Shown: piece by piece, positions 1 to 8,849 of the stretch
How the letters are laid out: the number at the start of each line of letters is the position of its first letter
Numbering within the stretch: position 1 is the first letter of the stretch
NCBI GenBank assembly: GCA_015067845.1
Contig: SVLT01000007.1
Coordinates: 31,509-95,508 of the forward strand
DNA length: 64,000 nt
Direction: 5' to 3'
Origin: Oscillospiraceae bacterium
Lineage (GTDB): Bacteria > Bacillota > Clostridia > Oscillospirales > Oscillospiraceae
The notes under the pieces: generated by a model
Database searches by the model: none
What the model saw: the letters and a program-made list of their open reading frames with translations, nothing else
Told to the model about the DNA's origin: nothing
Program-made: the position numbers and the translations under genes

Positions 1-440
1 TGAGGAAGCCTGCCTTTGGCAAAACAAAAGCCAGCCAGCATACCGCCTGCACCGTAAGCCATCATCTGCCAAGGTGTATATGCGCCCTGCCCGTAGAAAA
101 AGTTACTGCCGAAGGCGGAAATGGCGCCGATCATAAAGCCTGCTTCCGGGCCAAAGGCAATACCGCTGAGCATAATGATCGCGAAAATTGCCTTGAAATT
201 AGGGATGGGAATCGCTGCACGGCCTGCAATGGCGATGGCGCACATAACCGCGATCACCACCAGCTCTCTTGCCTGAGGGCGTCTGCCCTCAAAGGCCATG
301 AAGAAGGGGATCATCAGTTCAATGATGATAGCTGTGCCGGTGAGGTAGTAGCCGCGCCCCGGCAGTTTGCTGCCGAAAAATAAGGTAAGAGGAATCAGCA
401 AAAAGAATACGATCAAGGTGGCGATGTTTGACTTTTTCAT
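1..440 (-). CDS. ECF transporter S component (substrate-binding membrane subunit), partial at window start
   Basis: Open minus-strand frame from ATG at 440 running off the window: MKKSNIATLIVFFLLIPLTLFFGSKLPGRGYYLTGTAIIIELMIPFFMAFEGRRPQARELVVIAVMCAIAIAGRAAIPIPNFKAIFAIIMLSG...; hydrophobic; overlaps the ECF ATPase stop (ATGA). Confidence 0.8.
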   Translation of the reverse strand, partial: MKKSNIATLIVFFLLIPLTLFFGSKLPGRGYYLTGTAIIIELMIPFFMAFEGRRPQARELVVIAVMCAIAIAGRAAIPIPNFKAIFAIIMLSGIAFGPEAGFMIGAISAFGSNFFYGQGAYTPWQMMAYGAGGMLAGFCFAKGRLP

Positions 441-2095
441 ATTGCGACCTCTTGATTCTGTCGGCACAATTCCACCACATCCTCAGCGGTGACAGCCATG
501 GAAAATACGTGGCGGCTCATACGGTTTGCGGCGGTGGTGTAGAAGCTGTTATTCCCGAAGAAACGACGGGGCGTATCGGTGGTTAAGATCTGCCCGTCAA
601 AGAACATGGAAACCATATCCGCATATTTGGCACAGAATTCCACATCGTGGGAAACCATAACGATGGTGATCCCTTGCGCTTTCAGCTTGCAAAGAATGGC
701 GGCCAGTTTTTCCTTAAAGAAGCTGTCAATGCCCTTGGTGGGCTCATCCAACAGAAGAAGTTTCGGCTCGGTCAGCAAGACCTTTGCCAGCGCACTGCGC
801 TGCTGCTCACCACCGGAGAGGTCATAGGGATGGTTATTCAACAAGCTCTCGATTTCGCAAACTGCGGCAACTTCCGCAATTCTCTTTTCGTCCTTAGTCA
901 TTTCCGCAAGGTCTTCCCGGACGGTCTTTTTCACAAACAGACTTTTGGGATCCTGGGGCAGCATCGCAAGACAACCGCCGAAAAGCTCGCTTGCCTTATA
1001 TTTTTCCACTGGCTTGCCGAACACCTTTACCTTGCCACGGTAGGGCTTGCAGATGCCGCAAACGGCTTTTAGCGTGGTTGACTTACCTGCGCCGTTACCG
1101 CCCACAATGGCGTACAGCGAGCCCCTGGGGACCTTAGCGGACACGCCCCGAAGCACATCCGGGCTGTCCTTTTCATAACGGAACCACAATTCTTTTAAGG
1201 AAAGGACAGGGTTCTCGATCTCATCTTCCAGTTCTTCCACAGCCAGGGTATGGACTGCGGGATCAGAATGGGTCTTGCTGAGCCAGGTGCGACCCTCCCG
1301 GACGGTTAGCGGACAATCACCCACGCCGTCTGCGCCATAAAATACACGGACGGGAGTGGGCATGGCAGCAAACATATCATTCTGCTGTTCGTGCAGGAGT
1401 TTGCCGATATTTCTGGGCGTGTCGTCGGCGATCACTTTGCCTCCGTCCATCATGACAGCCCGATCCGCGTAGGGGAATATATCTTCCAGACGATGCTCCG
1501 TGATGATCACCGTTGTACCCAGCTCCGTATTGATCTTGCGGACCGTATTCAAAAAATCCGATGCCGCAATGGGATCAAGCTGGCTGGTGGGCTCGTCTAA
1601 AATCAGGACTTCCGGCTGCATTGCCATAATAGAAGCCAGATTCAGTAGCTGCTTCTGACCACCTGAGAGATTGGCAACATCCCGGTGGAACCAGTCCTGG
1701 ATACCAAAATAGCAAGCCATTTCCGCAACACGGGAGCGCATAGTCTTTTGGTCACAGCCCAGGCTTTCCAAACCGAAGGCCAGTTCGTGCCAAACCTTGT
1801 CGGTGACGATCTGATCGTCGGGATTTTGCATCACATAGCCGATCTTGGCAGATTGGCCACGCTCGCTGACCTTCTCAATGGGTGTGCCATTAAACAAGAT
1901 CTCGCCTTGTTTCTTACCGTGGGGCGCCAATACGGTTTTTAACTGTCGCAAAAGTGTCGTTTTGCCGCTGCCCGACTTTCCGCAAAGAACAATATATTCT
2001 CCCTTTTCGATAGAGAGATTTACACCGTCCAGGGACAATTTGCCCTTGGCGGTTGGATAGGAAAAACTCAAATCCTTGATCTCGAAATGTGCCAT
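437..2095 (-). CDS. ECF-type ABC transporter ATP-binding protein with two fused ATPase domains
   Basis: Two Walker A motifs (GKSGSGKTT, GGNGAGKST) and two signature motifs (LSGGQKQ, LSGGEQQ). Confidence 0.92.
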   Translation of the reverse strand: MAHFEIKDLSFSYPTAKGKLSLDGVNLSIEKGEYIVLCGKSGSGKTTLLRQLKTVLAPHGKKQGEILFNGTPIEKVSERGQSAKIGYVMQNPDDQIVTDKVWHELAFGLESLGCDQKTMRSRVAEMACYFGIQDWFHRDVANLSGGQKQLLNLASIMAMQPEVLILDEPTSQLDPIAASDFLNTVRKINTELGTTVIITEHRLEDIFPYADRAVMMDGGKVIADDTPRNIGKLLHEQQNDMFAAMPTPVRVFYGADGVGDCPLTVREGRTWLSKTHSDPAVHTLAVEELEDEIENPVLSLKELWFRYEKDSPDVLRGVSAKVPRGSLYAIVGGNGAGKSTTLKAVCGICKPYRGKVKVFGKPVEKYKASELFGGCLAMLPQDPKSLFVKKTVREDLAEMTKDEKRIAEVAAVCEIESLLNNHPYDLSGGEQQRSALAKVLLTEPKLLLLDEPTKGIDSFFKEKLAAILCKLKAQGITIVMVSHDVEFCAKYADMVSMFFDGQILTTDTPRRFFGNNSFYTTAANRMSRHVFSMAVTAEDVVELCRQNQEVAI

Positions 2096-2946
2096 TGGAT
2101 GGCCTCCTTTATATGTAATGCTGTGGGGATCAGAAGATAGCAGGTATACACTGGAAGTCCCCAGGAAACAGGCGCGAGCTCTATTGCAGGTACAAAAACG
2201 GCTGTAAACTGACCAAAACAGGCGGCGGCAACGGTAGCTCCAAGCAGAAAAAGCATAAGAGCGAGCGCGATCCAGTCTGCCTGGGTTATGCGGTAAATCA
2301 TAAAGCTGCTCCGCTTAGCCGTACCGTAGCCCCGGGCGCGCATGGAATCGCCGGTAATTACGCTGCCCTCCAAGGCCCAGGAAGTCAGGGCTCCCAATAC
2401 GGTTCCGCCATCGTACAGTTTTTCTTTTGTTGTGGCAGCTTCATCGGCACCTTTGCCGATGGATTTTCTCGCACCGATGATCTGTTGCGTTTTTCGGATG
2501 AAATTGGGAACCATGCGGAATACCATTACCAAAAGCAAAGAGATGGATGGGATCAGATTGCCAAACAGACTGGTAAATTTATCTGAGGTCAGCACCTTGT
2601 TGTAGCAGCCGAACCAAAGCATCATAATCACAAACATACCGGCAAGTGCACTGCCGTAGCACAGTGCCTCTAATGTATAGGGTCTGCTTCCAAGGTAAAA
2701 CAACGGGGTTGCGCCCAGGGTGTTAAACAGCGGATTGATGACAGTCAGGATCACAAACATAGGCAGCAAGCCCAATATGGTCTTCCAGCCTTTTTTGCCA
2801 TTCAGGAGCAAGTAGTAAATTGCACCTGTTATCATACTGGCAAGCAAATATGCCGGGTGCTGAATTACCACCGACATACCGATGGCTCCCACGAAAAAGA
2901 GGAAGTTCACCGCTGGGTGGTATTTGGAAAAAGCATCACAATTCAT
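2068..2946 (-). CDS. Energy-coupling factor transporter transmembrane protein (EcfT/CbiQ-like)
   Basis: Multi-TM protein with ...DSMRARGYGTAKR... coupling motif; adjacent to ATPase and S component. Confidence 0.88.
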   Translation of the reverse strand: MNCDAFSKYHPAVNFLFFVGAIGMSVVIQHPAYLLASMITGAIYYLLLNGKKGWKTILGLLPMFVILTVINPLFNTLGATPLFYLGSRPYTLEALCYGSALAGMFVIMMLWFGCYNKVLTSDKFTSLFGNLIPSISLLLVMVFRMVPNFIRKTQQIIGARKSIGKGADEAATTKEKLYDGGTVLGALTSWALEGSVITGDSMRARGYGTAKRSSFMIYRITQADWIALALMLFLLGATVAAACFGQFTAVFVPAIELAPVSWGLPVYTCYLLIPTALHIKEAIQWHISRSRI

Positions 2947-2949
2947 CGG

Positions 2950-4650
2950 TTATTCCATCCAGTCACAGCCCACATCACGCCCCAGACCTTTGCAGGTATA
3001 GCACCAGACGATCACATCTCCGTCCTCCAAATAATAGCTGGAACAGCCGTAATTGGGGAACCACTCGTTGACCTTGTACATCCAACCGGATTGTTCACCG
3101 CAGTCAAACTCATACAGATGGTTGATGCCTTCAATATAGTAGCTACCATACAGCGGCGTCCAGCTGTACTCGATCTGGATGTTTGCCTTTTTGCAAATTC
3201 GGTTCAGTACCTCAAAAACAGTTTCATTTTCATAAAACGGCACTTGCACCATAGGCAAAATCGTTCCGTTGGACGGTACGAATTCTTCCTTGCCGGGGGT
3301 TAGATCGTTCATATTGCCGAGGATCGTATCACAGCGGATCTCGATATACACATAGCCCACGATTCCCGGCTCTTTCTTTGCAATTGTCTGTTCTTCCTTT
3401 TTGGCGCAGACAGAGCAGGATCGTTCTTTCAAACCCTCCGCTGTTTCCGTAGCTTCTTTAACCGTATTCCAAGCGCTCCAGGAGTGACCGGCAGGCTGGG
3501 TTTGGGAATCCGTGTATGTTTTGCCGCAGGTGCATTTATAAACGATATATCCCTGAGCTTCACAAGTCGGTTTTACAACCTGTGCAGTATAGCTGTGGCT
3601 TTTTGCGGAAACGGTATTGCTTGTATAGGTATGTCCGCAATTGCAGGTATAGACTGTATACCCTTCGGTCGTGCAGGTCGGCTCCACGACCTGCTCCGTG
3701 TAACTGTGGGTATGATTTTCGCTGAGCTTGTCGGTTTTCTTTTCTTCCGTAGTCTGACAATTGGAACAGGTTCGCTTTTGCAGACCTTCTTCTTGGGTCG
3801 TTGCCGGCTTTTCCACTGTCCAGGGGCCCCAGATGTGCGCCAATGCCGCGGTTTCTTCTGCCCGGTAGCTGTCGCCACATTCGCAAACATATTCCGTGTA
3901 GCCGCTTGCCGTACAGCTGGGTTCAGCGATTGAAACAGTATAGCTGTGGCTATGTGCGTCCGGCCTGGTCTGACCGTTCAGCATATCCTGAATTGCCTGC
4001 TGACGCTTGATTTCCAGATCATCCAGATCCTGATTGGTATAGCAAAGGGTAACGGTGCTGTTGGTTTTTCTAATCTGCGTAAGAAGAAAATCATTCAGAC
4101 CATCCAATTGCATATTTCGTGTAGAAACAGTATCGCCCACATACTCCATTGCCTGGCCGGCGTTGGCATCACCAACGGTGCCACGGAATATATAAACAGT
4201 TTGCGCACCGTCACGAACGCTGAGGGCGGCTGTGGCATTTTCAACCGTGGCTTCACCCAGAGCATAAGTAAGCTGAACGGTCTGCTGGCTGTTGACAAAC
4301 AGCTCGCCTTTGGTAACAGTCAGTACAAGCTGCCGGTTTCCCGGATCGGTCACGGTCAATTCCATGTTGCCGCCCAAAACAACGGTATCATTTCCTCTGG
4401 AAATTACCGCAGATGCGCCGAGATTGGTAGTGATTTTGTCACCTGGCCGAAGAACGGTATCCTGGTCTACCGGATAGATCACACCGCTGCGCTCCATATT
4501 CACCGTGCCCTGCAACTGGGTCAGATAGGCGATATCCTCAGAGACCGTGTCAAACCATCCCCGGATATAGCCTACACCCAAAATACCGCCGGCCACGATC
4601 AGCAGGATAACGGCGACCATAATCAAGTTGGCGATCTGCTTCTTTTTCAT
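2950..4650 (-). CDS. Membrane-anchored protein: FecR-like domain, CxC/CxxC 'HSYT..CGxTYT' repeats, C-terminal DUF4430 (transcobalamin-like C-terminal) domain
   Basis: N-terminal TM; FecR-like region (PGDKITTNLGASAVISRG); three Cys repeats; C-term GWMYKVNEWFPNYGCSSYYLEDGDVIVWCYT typical of DUF4430. Confidence 0.8.
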   Translation of the reverse strand: MKKKQIANLIMVAVILLIVAGGILGVGYIRGWFDTVSEDIAYLTQLQGTVNMERSGVIYPVDQDTVLRPGDKITTNLGASAVISRGNDTVVLGGNMELTVTDPGNRQLVLTVTKGELFVNSQQTVQLTYALGEATVENATAALSVRDGAQTVYIFRGTVGDANAGQAMEYVGDTVSTRNMQLDGLNDFLLTQIRKTNSTVTLCYTNQDLDDLEIKRQQAIQDMLNGQTRPDAHSHSYTVSIAEPSCTASGYTEYVCECGDSYRAEETAALAHIWGPWTVEKPATTQEEGLQKRTCSNCQTTEEKKTDKLSENHTHSYTEQVVEPTCTTEGYTVYTCNCGHTYTSNTVSAKSHSYTAQVVKPTCEAQGYIVYKCTCGKTYTDSQTQPAGHSWSAWNTVKEATETAEGLKERSCSVCAKKEEQTIAKKEPGIVGYVYIEIRCDTILGNMNDLTPGKEEFVPSNGTILPMVQVPFYENETVFEVLNRICKKANIQIEYSWTPLYGSYYIEGINHLYEFDCGEQSGWMYKVNEWFPNYGCSSYYLEDGDVIVWCYTCKGLGRDVGCDWME

Positions 4651-4680
4651 ATTAAATCCTCCCGGAATTTTTTACGCTAT

Positions 4681-4721
4681 AAAAACACAAAAACCCATCT
4701 GTCAGAAAAGCCGACCGATGG
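4681..4721 (-). terminator. Intercistronic intrinsic-terminator-like hairpin (possible attenuator)
   Basis: Minus strand CCATCGGTCGGCTTTTCTGACAGATGG followed by GTTTTTGTGTTTTT. Confidence 0.5.
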
Positions 4722-4765
4722 CATATATCAAATGCAAACGCATGAGTGTTCAAATTCAGAGTTTG

Positions 4766-4792
4766 GCGGAGGGCAGGAAGCCTGCCCTCCGC
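4766..4792 (-). other. GC-rich intercistronic hairpin
   Basis: GCGGAGGGCAGG-aag-CCTGCCCTCCGC inverted repeat just after the 4800 gene stop. Confidence 0.6.
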
Positions 4793-4799
4793 TATTTGG

Positions 4800-7700
4800 T
4801 TAATCGTTTCTGTACTTCTTCTTGGAAGCCAGCAGTAATGTTACAATGCCCACAAGGGCTACCATCATAATTGTGGTGTAAAGCATGATATTGGTGTTAT
4901 CACCGGCCTGATCAGGTTCGCCGGGCTTGTTTAACTCTGCAAATTCCGTTTCAGCGGCAGTCAGAGTATTGTAGTTAGTAACAAGTGCTTTTTGTTCATC
5001 GGTCAGTGCATCATAAGCAGTGCGGGCCGCTTCGATAGCCTTTCCGGAGTCCAGCGTGACTGTGCCAATGGCATTGATCTGTCCGATCACAGCATCAGCG
5101 GCGGCCTGATCGGCTGCGGCCTTTTCAGCAGCGTCCTGCAAGGCTTTCAGAGAAGCTTCTGCAGCTGTCAGGGTTTCGTAATTGGTTACCAGAGCTTTCT
5201 GGCTTTCTGTCAATGCTTTGTAAGCGGCACGGGCAGCTTTAACAGCAGCTTCGGATTCCAGAGTGACAGTACCGATCGCGGCGATCTGCTCCGTCACAGC
5301 ATTTGCGGCGGCCTGATCGGCAGTTTCAACATCGGCTTTGATTTTTGCAAGAAGCGTATTGGCAGCATCTGCGGAGGCGGCCTTGCTGATCACCAGATAA
5401 TAATTGTCGACTTCACCGTTTTCGGAGGTTACCTCGATCCGGACTGCCATCGGCTTATCGCCGTCCACAAAATAAACTGCGTAACGGTCATGCTTGCTGT
5501 TGGTGGCAGTAACCTTCAGGCTGCCATCTGTATCAATGGAGCTGTCTTTTTGGCCCTTTGCATTGTCCATAAGATAGACTTTCAAACTTGCGTGACTGTC
5601 CGCAACATCGGGCCATACATTCATATAGGTACGGCTTGCGCCTGCGGTGAGGAAGGTATAGTAATGCTCTTCTGGTGTCACCTCTGGGCTGACAGTGCCG
5701 CCGTAGGAGTTGGTTTGATTTACCTTCAAGCTGCCCAGGGAGGTGTTTTGGGATACCGTACGGACATTGACCGTGTAGATACGGGACTCGCTGCCCTTGG
5801 TCACGGTTATGGTTGCAGTGGCAGCACCGTCCACCAAAGTAACCGTAGCAGTCTCGGTAGTACCGCCCTCACAAGCGGTGGGGGTGAAGGTTACACTTTG
5901 CGTTCCTACGGGTACGACCAGCTCATATTCATGACGGTTAGATATAAATTCTTTTGTAAATGTACCCAGGTCAGCTGTCAAATCGGTCAGATAGGCGTTA
6001 TTGGTGGTCAGAGCAATGAGGGTAGCGCTGTCGTTACGATAGTAAAGGGTACCGTCAGGACCGCAGATGGGACTGATCAGGCAATACTGGGGGTATTTCT
6101 CTGCATCGTAGATCTCTTCCACCTCAACGCCATCGATAGTAGTGGCGTTGGGATCAATTTTAATGAGGGTCATACCGCCTGGGGTACTATTATAGGAGGA
6201 GTAGCAGTACAGCTTACCGGTTTCCGCCAAATACGCGGTGGAAATCAGGATAGAACCCTGGGGATAACCCTTCAAGGGAACCTCGTACAAGTATTCCAAG
6301 GTGTCTGCGTTCACTGCAAAAAGGTTGCCGTTGGTGGCACCTACCTGCATACCGCCGCCTGCACCAACATAGACCTTGTCGCCGTAGACAACAGGAGTTG
6401 CCGTTGCCTGGGAAGAGATTTTATTGCTCTTCATGTCAGACAGTGCGCCGGTAGAGGCATTCACGGCGGCAGAAGCGATATATCCGTTCTTGGTGGTGAA
6501 ATACACACGACCCTTTTCGGGGCTGTAAGCGATGGTGGAGCGCTGGTCGCCCATACCGGTGAGGATGATATCGGAGATCACTTCACCGGTGAGACGATTC
6601 AGAGCATACAGATGGGAGTCGCCCTCCCAACCGCTTGCACCGTCGTCACTGCCGAAGATCACGGCATCACCGACGACCACAGCGCCGGACCAGTAGTGTC
6701 CGCCAAGAGTCGTCTTGCTCCATACCAGTTCGCCGGTAGCCGCGTTCACGCAAACGAAGTGGGCGTCTTTGTTCTCGGCGTTCCAATAGCCGGTGTATAC
6801 ATAACCGTCATGATATGTAACGGGTGTGTTATTTTGACCACCCAATGCATCCGTGAACAACCATACAGAATCCAGGGTCTTTGCGTTAAATGCCTCGATC
6901 TTGCCACCGGACTGGGGACAGAAGATGAGGCCGTCGCCAAAGGTGGGGGAGATGATGGCAAAGCCGGAGTTGCCACTCATTTTGTTGGTAGCCAGCACTT
7001 CACCCGTTTGAAGATCCGCTTTGGTGATCGTAGTCTGACCCATGAAGATCAGCGCATTATCGGCGATGATCATGCCGCTGGGGGTATCGGTCCAGCCCGT
7101 ACCCTTGGAAACAGCCCATTTTTCTACCGTGGTGGCAGCGGAAACGGGTGTCTTTGCGTCAGTGATGGCCATATTGTACTGGCTGTTTCGGAAATTTGCC
7201 CAATAGGCAGTCACATCGCCGGTGCTCTCCCAAGGGATAAATACCTCTGTATATGCAGGAGCAGACGCGCCGTCGCCCAGGGACCATACATACCAGGTGC
7301 CGCAGGTGTCCGGCGTGATAACGGCTTTTCCATCGTTATCCGTTGTTACGGTCTTGGCGCTGGCATCCAGGAAGGTATGGCTGTAAAACAGCGTACCGGC
7401 TGCCTCGGGAATCAGGGAAACGGTCAAAGGCGTGTTTAACTTGCCGACGTATCTGCGGGTAATTGCATTTTGGGCATCCACGAAATAGCGGAAGCCCGCC
7501 AAAGGCTTGGCAGCATAATCCCCGGTGGTATAACCGGCCACATCAATAAAATCGCCGCCTTGCAGAATAACGCGATCAGCAGAAATGCTAAGATCTGTGG
7601 TTCCGTTGAGGTAGCAGGCCCTGTTGTCAGCAAATCCGAACAAGCCATTCTGGATAGTCAGGCTTCCGGGTTCACCGCTGACAGTAACATTGTTCTTCCA

Positions 7701-8027
7701 CTTTGTGCCGTAGATCTTCTCGTGGGCATAAACCAGCAGATGCAGAGCTGTGATATCCTCTGCACCGTCGCCGTCAGCATCGTAGGCGTAATCAGCCAGC
7801 CCGTAACTGGTCAGTTTTACGGTATTCTTCAAGACTCTTAAGGTCACCGGCAGGTAAACCATAGGTTTACCCTTATGCGTACCGGTACCGGCTGTCAGAT
7901 ACGTACCGTCGAGACTGACGGCAATGTATACCGTATCATCGGTTGCTGCATATGTGGAAAACGGCATCATACTGATTACCATTACCAATACCAACAACAA
8001 ACTAAAAAATTTCTTGGTGATTTTCAT
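4800..8027 (-). CDS. Secreted/anchored PQQ-like beta-propeller surface protein with cadherin-like beta-sandwich region and C-terminal TM anchor
   Basis: Signal peptide MKITKKFFSLLLVLVMVISMMPFSTYA; repeated propeller blades (LYALNRLTGEVIS, FVCVNAATGELVW); C-term IMLYTTIMMVALVGIVTLLLASKKKYRND. Confidence 0.83.
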   Translation of the reverse strand: MKITKKFFSLLLVLVMVISMMPFSTYAATDDTVYIAVSLDGTYLTAGTGTHKGKPMVYLPVTLRVLKNTVKLTSYGLADYAYDADGDGAEDITALHLLVYAHEKIYGTKWKNNVTVSGEPGSLTIQNGLFGFADNRACYLNGTTDLSISADRVILQGGDFIDVAGYTTGDYAAKPLAGFRYFVDAQNAITRRYVGKLNTPLTVSLIPEAAGTLFYSHTFLDASAKTVTTDNDGKAVITPDTCGTWYVWSLGDGASAPAYTEVFIPWESTGDVTAYWANFRNSQYNMAITDAKTPVSAATTVEKWAVSKGTGWTDTPSGMIIADNALIFMGQTTITKADLQTGEVLATNKMSGNSGFAIISPTFGDGLIFCPQSGGKIEAFNAKTLDSVWLFTDALGGQNNTPVTYHDGYVYTGYWNAENKDAHFVCVNAATGELVWSKTTLGGHYWSGAVVVGDAVIFGSDDGASGWEGDSHLYALNRLTGEVISDIILTGMGDQRSTIAYSPEKGRVYFTTKNGYIASAAVNASTGALSDMKSNKISSQATATPVVYGDKVYVGAGGGMQVGATNGNLFAVNADTLEYLYEVPLKGYPQGSILISTAYLAETGKLYCYSSYNSTPGGMTLIKIDPNATTIDGVEVEEIYDAEKYPQYCLISPICGPDGTLYYRNDSATLIALTTNNAYLTDLTADLGTFTKEFISNRHEYELVVPVGTQSVTFTPTACEGGTTETATVTLVDGAATATITVTKGSESRIYTVNVRTVSQNTSLGSLKVNQTNSYGGTVSPEVTPEEHYYTFLTAGASRTYMNVWPDVADSHASLKVYLMDNAKGQKDSSIDTDGSLKVTATNSKHDRYAVYFVDGDKPMAVRIEVTSENGEVDNYYLVISKAASADAANTLLAKIKADVETADQAAANAVTEQIAAIGTVTLESEAAVKAARAAYKALTESQKALVTNYETLTAAEASLKALQDAAEKAAADQAAADAVIGQINAIGTVTLDSGKAIEAARTAYDALTDEQKALVTNYNTLTAAETEFAELNKPGEPDQAGDNTNIMLYTTIMMVALVGIVTLLLASKKKYRND

Positions 8028-8051
8028 TTCAGATTCGTCCTTTCTGAATTA

Positions 8052-8240
8052 TTAATTTTCCTTTGGGGGTTTCAATCCGGCAGACTCCAATGCCCGGGGC
8101 CATGGCCCAAGGTATGCCTTGATCTGGGCGCAAGCAGCATTATCGAAGTCCTTTTTGGTGGGGAGCCTTCCAAGCTCCGCATACTTTTGCCGCAGAAGGT
8201 CCTCCGCCCAGGCCTTCTTCTCTTCCGGTGTCACTTGCAT
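8052..8240 (-). CDS. Small protein resembling a homing-endonuclease-associated-repeat type helical domain
   Basis: 62 aa, AEDLLRQKYAELGRLPTKKDFDNAACAQIKAYLGPWPRALESAGL; AAAGGAGGG RBS upstream on minus strand. Confidence 0.55.
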   Translation of the reverse strand: MQVTPEEKKAWAEDLLRQKYAELGRLPTKKDFDNAACAQIKAYLGPWPRALESAGLKPPKEN

Positions 8241-8270
8241 CCCTCCTTTACATCTTTGTGGTCTATACGC

Positions 8271-8324
8271 AAAAAGAGCACAACCAACTTATCCGCAAGT
8301 ACGGATAAATTAGGCTGCACTCTC
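8271..8324 (-). terminator. Intrinsic terminator between riboswitch 2 and the operon
   Basis: Minus strand GAGTGCAGCCTAATTTATCC..GGATAAGTTGGTTGTGCTC followed by TTTTT. Confidence 0.7.
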
Positions 8325-8344
8325 CTGTCAAAGCGTGATAGACC

Positions 8345-8441
8345 CAATCGACACAGCAGGCTCTCTGACTTAGGGATATACCCAACACAGCAATGGACGG
8401 TTGTTCCGGATTCTGACCGGATCACCTTACCGCGTCGATAA
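8345..8441 (-). promoter_or_regulatory. Compact cobalamin-riboswitch-like element (riboswitch 2)
   Basis: Minus strand ATCGACGCGGTAAGGTGATCCGGTCAGAATCCGGAACAACCGTCCATTGCTGTG...AAGTCAGAGAGCCTGCTGTGTCGAT: GGTGA/AATCC, CxTTGCTGTG and AGTCAGAxxxCCTGC landmarks, closing P1 stem ATCGAC/GTCGAT. Confidence 0.65.
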
Positions 8442-8463
8442 AGCAATATTCAGTTGGTTACGG

Positions 8464-8521
8464 GCTGTGACCGTCCGGGCAATCTGTGCAGAAGGGGATC
8501 CTGCACATGGACGGTCACAGC
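8464..8521 (-). other. Long perfect hairpin between terminator 1 and riboswitch 2
   Basis: GCTGTGACCGTCC / GGACGGTCACAGC (13 bp) with nested TGTGCAG/CTGCACA. Confidence 0.75.
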
Positions 8522-8560
8522 AAAAAGGCTGCAGCAACCCGATAAAGAGTCGCCGCAGCC
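8522..8560 (-). terminator. Intrinsic terminator downstream of riboswitch 1
   Basis: Minus strand GGCTGCGGCGACTCTTTATCGGGTTGCTGCAGCCTTTTT. Confidence 0.75.
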
Positions 8561-8618
8561 GTTTTTCCGCAACAAAAAATCACAGAATCCGTACTTGCAG
8601 ACTCATGTGTTTTTACCT

Positions 8619-8805
8619 CATTTAAGCAGTTCTCCTGACTTGCGGATCGTCAGTTCTGCATAGCCTTCTCAGGTTACCCCAATGACCGGCTTTCGCCAAA
8701 TGCAGAACCTCCACGCATACAGTGGCGGTACCGTCCGGGATTCGCACCCGGTTATCTATTCTCCTGCGGGGCTGTTACCGCGTCCACAGGCACTTAAACG
8801 GAATA
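8619..8805 (-). promoter_or_regulatory. Cobalamin riboswitch (riboswitch 1)
   Basis: Minus strand ...CCGGGTGCGAATCCCGGACGGTACCGCCACTGT...GAGAAGGCTATGCAGAACTGACGATCCGCAAGTCAGGAGAACTGCTT: canonical GGTGxxAATCC, CCGCCACTGT, AGAAGGC and GTCAGGAGAACTGC boxes. Confidence 0.9.
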
Positions 8806-8820
8806 TTTACTTGCAGGGAT

Positions 8821-8849
8821 AGTATACACGAACGCAACGGAAATGTCAA
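8821..8849 (-). promoter_or_regulatory. Consensus sigma-70/sigma-A promoter for the riboswitch operon
   Basis: Minus strand TTGACA-17 nt-TATACT just upstream of riboswitch 1. Confidence 0.8.

Noticed and set aside
4992-7439. 815-aa plus-strand ORF
   Set aside because: Antisense to the propeller gene with signal peptide and anchor; low-complexity Gly/Cys composition typical of spurious antisense frames.
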